This document shows positions 8,265-12,015 of a stretch of 12,015 bases of DNA, one piece after another. Below the pieces are notes generated by a model that worked only from the letters and a program-made list of their open reading frames with translations, did not search any database and had not been told where the DNA came from. How positions within the stretch are numbered: position 1 is the stretch's first letter; every line of letters begins with the position of its first letter. The stretch spans positions 1-12,015 of the forward strand of contig JALOPC010000018.1 in the NCBI GenBank assembly GCA_025454095.1, in the 5' to 3' direction. This DNA is from Syntrophales bacterium (lineage in GTDB: Bacteria > Desulfobacterota > Syntrophia > Syntrophales > UBA2192). Both the position numbers and the translations under genes were made by a program.

Positions 8265-9131
8265 ATGAAGAGAGTCCGTCTGTCGTGCGCGGCCCTGTTG
8301 AGCCTGCTCCTCGCCCTGGCCCTGAGCCACCCGGCCCTCGCAGCCGGCGAAGGCGCAAAGCTCGCCGACCATTACCTCAAGAAACAGCCTGCACCGGCCC
8401 TCGACCCGGCCCCGACCCTCGAGCAGGCCATGAAGATCCAGGCCGAGTACATTGCCGCGATCATGCCGGCATACGGCAGGGTGGTCGGCTACAAGGCGGG
8501 GCTGACGAACCCCAGCGTCCAGAAAGTCTTCGGGGTCAATGCACCGGTTCGCGGAACGCTCCTGGAGAAGATGCTCCTCAAATCGGGCACGGCGATCGAG
8601 GCGAATTTCGGGGCGAGGCCGCTTTACGAGGGAGACCTGATCCTGAGGGTCGGCAGCGAAGCGCTCAACACGGCGAAAACGCCGATGGAGGCGCTTGCCG
8701 GCATCGATGCGGCCGTCCCCTTCATCGAACTGCCCGATCTCGTCTACGCAAAAGACGTGAAGATCAACGGGGCCCTGCTTGCCGCCGTAAACGTCGCCGC
8801 CCGCTACGGAGTCGTGGGGGACGCCATCCCGGTCCAGGCGACGCCCGAGTGGATGGAGAGGCTCAAGAGCTTCACGTGCCGGATCTACGACGAGAAGGGG
8901 ACGATGCTGATCGAGGCCCCCGGATCGAGCCTGCTCGAACACCCGATGAACGTCGTCCTCTGGATCCGCGATTCCCTGAAAGCCGACGGTATTGCACTGA
9001 AGAAGGGGGATCTGCTGTCTCTGGGCACGATCACGAAGCTCACCCCCACCGCGCCCAACACGACCGTCAAGGCCCGCTATGTCGGCCTCGACCCGAAAGG
9101 TCCCGTCGAGATCTCGGTGATTTTCAAGTAA
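8265..9131 (+). CDS. Exported 2-keto-4-pentenoate hydratase-like (FAH superfamily) protein
   Basis: The 288-residue product has a clear Sec signal peptide (about 1-26: MKRVRLSCAA, LLSLLLALAL, cut after ALA) and a body like MhpD-type 2-hydroxypenta-2,4-dienoate hydratases of the fumarylacetoacetate-hydrolase superfamily. GYKAGLTNPSVQKVFG (75-90) includes the conserved lysine K77. YEGDLILRV (121-129) corresponds to the family's metal-ligand ExE motif but reads E-G-D (E122, D124). PFIELPDLVY (152-161) supplies the third acidic ligand E155. The start at 8265 is chosen over an ATG at 8229 because AGGAGGGG lies 6-7 bases upstream and the signal peptide begins there. Usual family members are cytoplasmic aromatic-degradation enzymes, so a periplasmic copy beside ligA and acyP is odd, and no catabolic neighbours are seen. 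The substrate is unknown. Confidence 0.84.
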   Translation: MKRVRLSCAALLSLLLALALSHPALAAGEGAKLADHYLKKQPAPALDPAPTLEQAMKIQAEYIAAIMPAYGRVVGYKAGLTNPSVQKVFGVNAPVRGTLLEKMLLKSGTAIEANFGARPLYEGDLILRVGSEALNTAKTPMEALAGIDAAVPFIELPDLVYAKDVKINGALLAAVNVAARYGVVGDAIPVQATPEWMERLKSFTCRIYDEKGTMLIEAPGSSLLEHPMNVVLWIRDSLKADGIALKKGDLLSLGTITKLTPTAPNTTVKARYVGLDPKGPVEISVIFK

Positions 9132-9155
9132 GCCGAACATCCCGCACGTCGGTCA

Positions 9156-9192
9156 GCGGCCATGAGCGCCTGCCGGCGCCATGGCCGCTTTT
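9156..9192 (+). terminator. Intrinsic terminator after the hydratase-like gene
   Basis: GCGGCCATG (9156-9164) pairs perfectly with CATGGCCGC (9180-9188). Inside it GCGCC (9166-9170) pairs with GGCGC (9175-9179) around a 4-base loop, leaving one bulged A. A short run of four T (9189-9192) follows. It lies 24 bases past the stop and closes the ligA unit. Confidence 0.82.
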
Positions 9193-9220
9193 GCGGCCTG
9201 CGGGCAAACAGACGGTCTCC

Positions 9221-9249
9221 TTGACAGACCGGCGAATCTCCTTTACAGT
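9221..9249 (+). promoter_or_regulatory. Predicted sigma-70 promoter of the PAS-LuxR regulator gene
   Basis: A perfect TTGACA (9221-9226) is followed after 17 bases by TACAGT (9244-9249). It starts about 28 bases after the terminator of the previous unit. Transcription from near 9256 gives a leader of about 67 bases before the chosen ATG at 9323. Confidence 0.78.
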
Positions 9250-9322
9250 GCGGCACGTGCGGCTCCGGACGACGTCCGGGTCTTCGCAGAAGACGAATCC
9301 CGGTACGACGACCCGAGCAACC

Positions 9323-10603
9323 ATGAAACCAACCGACAAGACAGGCCCCGGCGCAGAACCTCGAACGCGACCCGAACCCGATCCCTCTTCCCCCGCCCGA
9401 TCCCGAAGCAGCGACCACATCTTCCGGACCCTCACGGAAAAATCATTCGTGGGGATGTACGTCGCGCAAGGCGGGCTGTTCGTTCGCGTCAACCCGATCA
9501 TCGCCTCCGTCTCAGGCTATGCCGTCGAAGAGCTCGAAGGCCGCAGGGCCGACAGCCTCATCCACCCCGACGACGTGGAGTACGTCAAGCGGATGGCGCG
9601 GGAGATGCTGCGCGGCCGCCGCACGACGGCCCACGAGTTCCGCATCGTCACCTGCACGGGGGATATCCGCTGGGTGATGGAAGCGGTCACGCCGATCACG
9701 TACTCGGGCCGACCCGCCATTTTCGGCCATTTCATGGACATCACCGACCGCAAGGGCATGGAGGAACGGCTGCGCGAGTCTGAAACCCTCTACCGCACCA
9801 TCTTCGAGACGACGGGAACGGCCACGATCATCATCGAGGAGGACACGACCGTCGCCCTGGTCAACTCGGAGTTCGAGCGTCTCTTCGGAGCCCCCAAGGA
9901 CTACTGGGAAGGAAAGCGCAGCTGGCTCGAATTCGCGGCCGACAAGGAGCGCGACCGGATGCTGCAGTATCACAACCTGAGGCGCCTCGACCCCGGTGCG
10001 GCGCCCGGCCGCTACGAATTCCGTTTCGTCGATCGCAAAGGCGACGTGAAAGACGTTCTCGTCACGATCTCCATGATCCCGGGAACCCGTCGCAGCGTCT
10101 CCTCGCACGCCGATATCACGGAGCTGAAACGCCAGGAAAAGGCCCTGATCCGGCGCGAGAGGGAGATCCAGGCCAAGTCGCGCAATCTCGAGGAGATGAA
10201 CACGGCGCTGAAGGTCCTCCTCAAGCAGCGCGAGCAGGACCAGCACGACATGGAGGACAAGGTGCTGGCCAACATCAAGCACCTCGTCATCCCCTACCTG
10301 GGCAAGCTCAAGACCGGGCACCTCGGCGAAACGGAGCGCTCCTGCGTCAAGGTCCTGGAGTCGAACCTGCTGAGCATCATTTCGCCCTTTTCCCAGCGGC
10401 TCTCCTCCAAGTTCCTCAACCTCACCCCCAAGGAACTCCAGGTGGCCAATCTCGTCAAGGAAGGTCGGACGAGCAAGGAAATCGGCGAGCTGCTGGACGT
10501 CTCGCCTGCGACAGTCGCCCTCTACCGAAACCGGATCCGGAAAAAGCTCGCCGTCACCGGCAAGAAGGTCAACCTCCGCACGTACCTCGCCTCCCTGAAC
10601 TGA
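9323..10603 (+). CDS. PAS-PAS-LuxR-type HTH transcriptional regulator
   Basis: The 426-residue soluble regulator has a Pro/Arg/Ser-rich lead (1-30), a first PAS domain (about 33-142, ending FGHFMDITDRKGMEERL), a second PAS domain (about 155-267, ending SHADITELKRQEKAL), a helical/coiled-coil linker (about 268-325) and a LuxR/GerE-type helix-turn-helix at about 366-426 (LTPKELQVANLVKEGRTSKE, then SPATVALYRNRIRKKL). There is no kinase, receiver or membrane segment. The PAS domains probably bind a cofactor or small ligand directly, but no ligand can be read from sequence. The frame stays open far upstream across the hydratase gene. I chose ATG 9323 because it follows the promoter and no better start appears. 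It lacks a strong Shine-Dalgarno (only GAG in CCCGAGCAACC), so the N-terminus is uncertain. The downstream acyl-CoA dehydrogenase is a possible target by proximity only. Confidence 0.9.
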   Translation: MKPTDKTGPGAEPRTRPEPDPSSPARSRSSDHIFRTLTEKSFVGMYVAQGGLFVRVNPIIASVSGYAVEELEGRRADSLIHPDDVEYVKRMAREMLRGRRTTAHEFRIVTCTGDIRWVMEAVTPITYSGRPAIFGHFMDITDRKGMEERLRESETLYRTIFETTGTATIIIEEDTTVALVNSEFERLFGAPKDYWEGKRSWLEFAADKERDRMLQYHNLRRLDPGAAPGRYEFRFVDRKGDVKDVLVTISMIPGTRRSVSSHADITELKRQEKALIRREREIQAKSRNLEEMNTALKVLLKQREQDQHDMEDKVLANIKHLVIPYLGKLKTGHLGETERSCVKVLESNLLSIISPFSQRLSSKFLNLTPKELQVANLVKEGRTSKEIGELLDVSPATVALYRNRIRKKLAVTGKKVNLRTYLASLN

Positions 10604-10645
10604 GCATATATTTTTCATATACAGTTTATCTTCATTCTTATCCCA

Positions 10646-10674
10646 TTGCCCTTCATGATGTCCTGCTTTACACT
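10646..10674 (+). promoter_or_regulatory. Weak candidate sigma-70 promoter
   Basis: TTGCCC (10646-10651) and TACACT (10669-10674) are separated by 17 bases; each matches four of six consensus positions. If real, it would start a transcript near 10681 that runs about 440 bases to the acyl-CoA dehydrogenase start, or makes a separate small RNA. Confidence 0.3.
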
Positions 10675-11004
10675 GCTCCACGTCATCGGACGTCAGGCTG
10701 TCCACCCGATCCGAAGGCCCCCTTCGGCGGTTTCCAAGACGCGTACGTGTGTCCGTCGGCCTGGCTTCCCGGCGTTGAGTCCCCACGCCAGGATGTCGAA
10801 CAACGGAGGTCGTCGCACCCATGATTCCCGCCAGTGCCGATCGAATGCTCCCGATCTGATTTCTTCGGGCTCCCATCCGTGTTGAGGCGGACTGCGAACG
10901 TTCATTCGGGGCGATCGCGGAAACGGCATTGTTTGCCCTGAGCACGAAGCCCGTGGCGAGCGGGAGCCCGGCGAGTGCAGGAGCGCGCGGACCTGACGCG
11001 GGAC

Positions 11005-11035
11005 GCGGGGATCCCGCTGCCCGACGGAGTCGGGC
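11005..11035 (+). other. Two back-to-back GC hairpins upstream of the acyl-CoA dehydrogenase
   Basis: GCGGG-GAT-CCCGC (11005-11017) is followed after one base by GCCCGAC-GGA-GTCGGGC (11019-11035), a perfect 7-bp stem. No T-run follows, so this is not a standard terminator. It ends 86 bases before the start codon and may be a structured leader or part of a repeat element. Confidence 0.45.
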
Positions 11036-11121
11036 GACATCTCAGAGCACCCTTTCGAATGAGCAAGTACAGAGACCCTGTGCCTGGATACACATAATAA
11101 ATCCTCTAAGGGAGATCCGTT

Positions 11122-12015
11122 ATGAATTTTGCATTGACCGAAGAACAGCAGATGGTGAAAGACCAGGTAATCAAGTTTGCCGAAGCGAAGATCAAGCCCA
11201 TCGCGGCGGAGCTGGACCATACCCACCGGCACCCGGAGGAGATCTGCCGGGCCCTGGGCGAGATGGGCGTCATGGGCGTCGCGATCCCCACGGAGTACGA
11301 CGGGGCCGGCATGGACAACGTGACGTACGTTCACGCCATGATCGCCATCTCCAAGGCCTGCGCGAGCTGCGGCGTCATCGTTTCCGTCAATAACTCGCTG
11401 TACGGCTTCCCCGTGAAGACGTTCGGAACCCACGAGCAGAAGCTGAAGTACCTTGCCCCCGTGGCCGGCGGCAAGGCCGAGGGCTGCTACGCCCTGACGG
11501 AGGCCGGCGCCGGCTCGGATGCCGCCTCGCTCGCCTGCAAGGCCGTGCTGAAGGGCGACACGTACATCGTCAACGGCGCGAAGCGCTTCATCACCAACGG
11601 CAACGTGGCCCGCTACTGCGTGCTGGCCGCCACGACGGACCCCTCCATCGGCTACAAGGGCGTCGTGAACTTCATCATCGATTTGAAGGAGACCAAGGGC
11701 TTCTCGATCGGCAAGATTGAGGAGAAGATGGGCATCCTGGCCTCCGGCACGGCGGAGCTCGTGTTCGAGGACGCCGAGATCCCGGCGGCAAACCTGCTCG
11801 GCAAGGTCGGCCAGGGCTTCAAGCAGATGATGATGGGACTCGACTGCGGCCGCATCGGCATCGGCTCCCAGGCCTGCGGCATCGGCAAGGCGGCCCTGGA
11901 AGACGCCCTGAACTACGCGAAGGAGAGGGTGCAGTTCGGCAAGCCCATCTCCACCTTCCAGGCCATCCAGTTCAAGCTCGCCGACATGGCGACGGAACTC
12001 GACGCGGCGGAGCTG
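11122..12015 (+). CDS. Acyl-CoA dehydrogenase, C-terminus beyond window
   Basis: The first 298 codons of a flavoprotein that oxidises acyl-CoA to 2,3-enoyl-CoA and passes electrons to electron-transfer flavoprotein. The N-terminal helical domain opens MNFALTEEQQMVKDQVIKFA. The middle domain holds the family signature ALTEAGAGSDAAS (124-136), contacting FAD and substrate, and FITNG (156-160). The C-terminal helical domain starts near 225 and includes QFGKPISTFQAIQFKLADMA (271-290). The catalytic glutamate expected near residue 365 is outside the window, so chain-length or special substrates (such as glutaryl- or cyclic acyl-CoA) cannot be judged. AAGGGAGA lies 6 bases before the ATG, fixing the start. 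In syntrophic Desulfobacterota such enzymes serve fatty or aromatic acid oxidation; here that is inference. Confidence 0.96.
   Translation, partial: MNFALTEEQQMVKDQVIKFAEAKIKPIAAELDHTHRHPEEICRALGEMGVMGVAIPTEYDGAGMDNVTYVHAMIAISKACASCGVIVSVNNSLYGFPVKTFGTHEQKLKYLAPVAGGKAEGCYALTEAGAGSDAASLACKAVLKGDTYIVNGAKRFITNGNVARYCVLAATTDPSIGYKGVVNFIIDLKETKGFSIGKIEEKMGILASGTAELVFEDAEIPAANLLGKVGQGFKQMMMGLDCGRIGIGSQACGIGKAALEDALNYAKERVQFGKPISTFQAIQFKLADMATELDAAEL

Larger units (their letters stand above)
10604..11121. other. 518-base intergenic region, no recognisable gene
   Basis: No reading frame here has a recognisable product or good ribosome site; a 79-codon plus-strand ORF at 10646-10885 and a minus-strand ORF that runs on into the acyl-CoA dehydrogenase look spurious. 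The first about 60 bases are AT-rich with a weak stem (10607-10621, TATAT/ATATA). A possible promoter (10646-10674) and two adjacent hairpins (11005-11035) are listed separately. The part from about 10930 to 11040 is very GC-rich. It could be a long leader, a small RNA locus, a decayed gene or an intergenic repeat. Confidence 0.55.

Noticed and set aside
8285..9322. N-terminal extension of the PAS-LuxR frame back through the hydratase gene
   Set aside because: This is out of frame with the well-supported hydratase, crosses a terminator and promoter, and reads as Arg/Pro-rich shadow sequence.
9512..10945. A 477-codon minus-strand frame under the PAS-LuxR gene
   Set aside because: It is antisense to a clearly coding regulator, with no family features.
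10693..11433. A 246-codon minus-strand frame covering the 518-base gap and the start of the acyl-CoA dehydrogenase
   Set aside because: It overlaps the confident dehydrogenase start antisense and its translation has no recognisable domain; the gap part may still be a decayed gene but I cannot support it.

Overview
The window is about 12 kb of GC-rich bacterial chromosome with densely packed genes and strong Shine-Dalgarno sites. The gene set (a GAF-PAS sigma-54 activator, a PAS-PAS-LuxR regulator, a Mut7-C RNase-domain protein, a LapA-domain protein, a HIT protein and an acyl-CoA dehydrogenase) is typical of Desulfobacterota (former Deltaproteobacteria), perhaps a relative of the Syntrophales. 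That placement is inferred from gene content, not proven. No rRNA, tRNA, CRISPR array, transposase or prophage gene was seen.

Left part (1-5414), all on the minus strand. Read in the direction of transcription, a predicted sigma-70 promoter (5439-5466) drives a compact set: a YfcE-type metallophosphoesterase with a TTG start, a HIT-family nucleotide hydrolase/transferase, a small two-helix LapA-domain membrane protein and a Mut7-C RNase-domain protein. Three of these genes abut or overlap by 1-4 bases and the fourth follows after 30 bases. Next comes a 658-residue sigma-54-dependent activator (GAF-PAS-AAA+-Fis HTH), which ends in a strong intrinsic terminator (1334-1373). Beyond it lie an AT-rich gap, a small ABM-like protein, a secreted glycine-zipper protein and the first 25 codons of another exported protein that runs off the left edge.

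Middle part (5507-9192), plus strand. A second sigma-70 promoter, divergent from the first, starts a four-gene unit: a 91-residue protein of unknown function whose stop codon abuts the start codon of ligA, the NAD-dependent DNA ligase LigA, an acylphosphatase, and a signal-peptide-bearing relative of 2-keto-4-pentenoate hydratase. A GC-rich hairpin plus T-run (9156-9192) closes the unit.

Right part (9221-12015), plus strand. A well-formed sigma-70 promoter (TTGACA-17-TACAGT) precedes a soluble PAS-PAS-LuxR regulator. A 518-base region without a recognisable gene follows; it holds two back-to-back hairpins. The window then ends inside an acyl-CoA dehydrogenase gene, whose catalytic C-terminal part is missing.

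Most of the window is housekeeping. The less ordinary items are the exported hydratase-like protein, the small protein tied to LigA, the four-gene nucleotide/RNA-type operon with a membrane anchor protein, the repeated GGATCATCT boxes before the sigma-54 regulator, and the structured gap before the acyl-CoA dehydrogenase. I did not find convincing evidence of an entirely new system.
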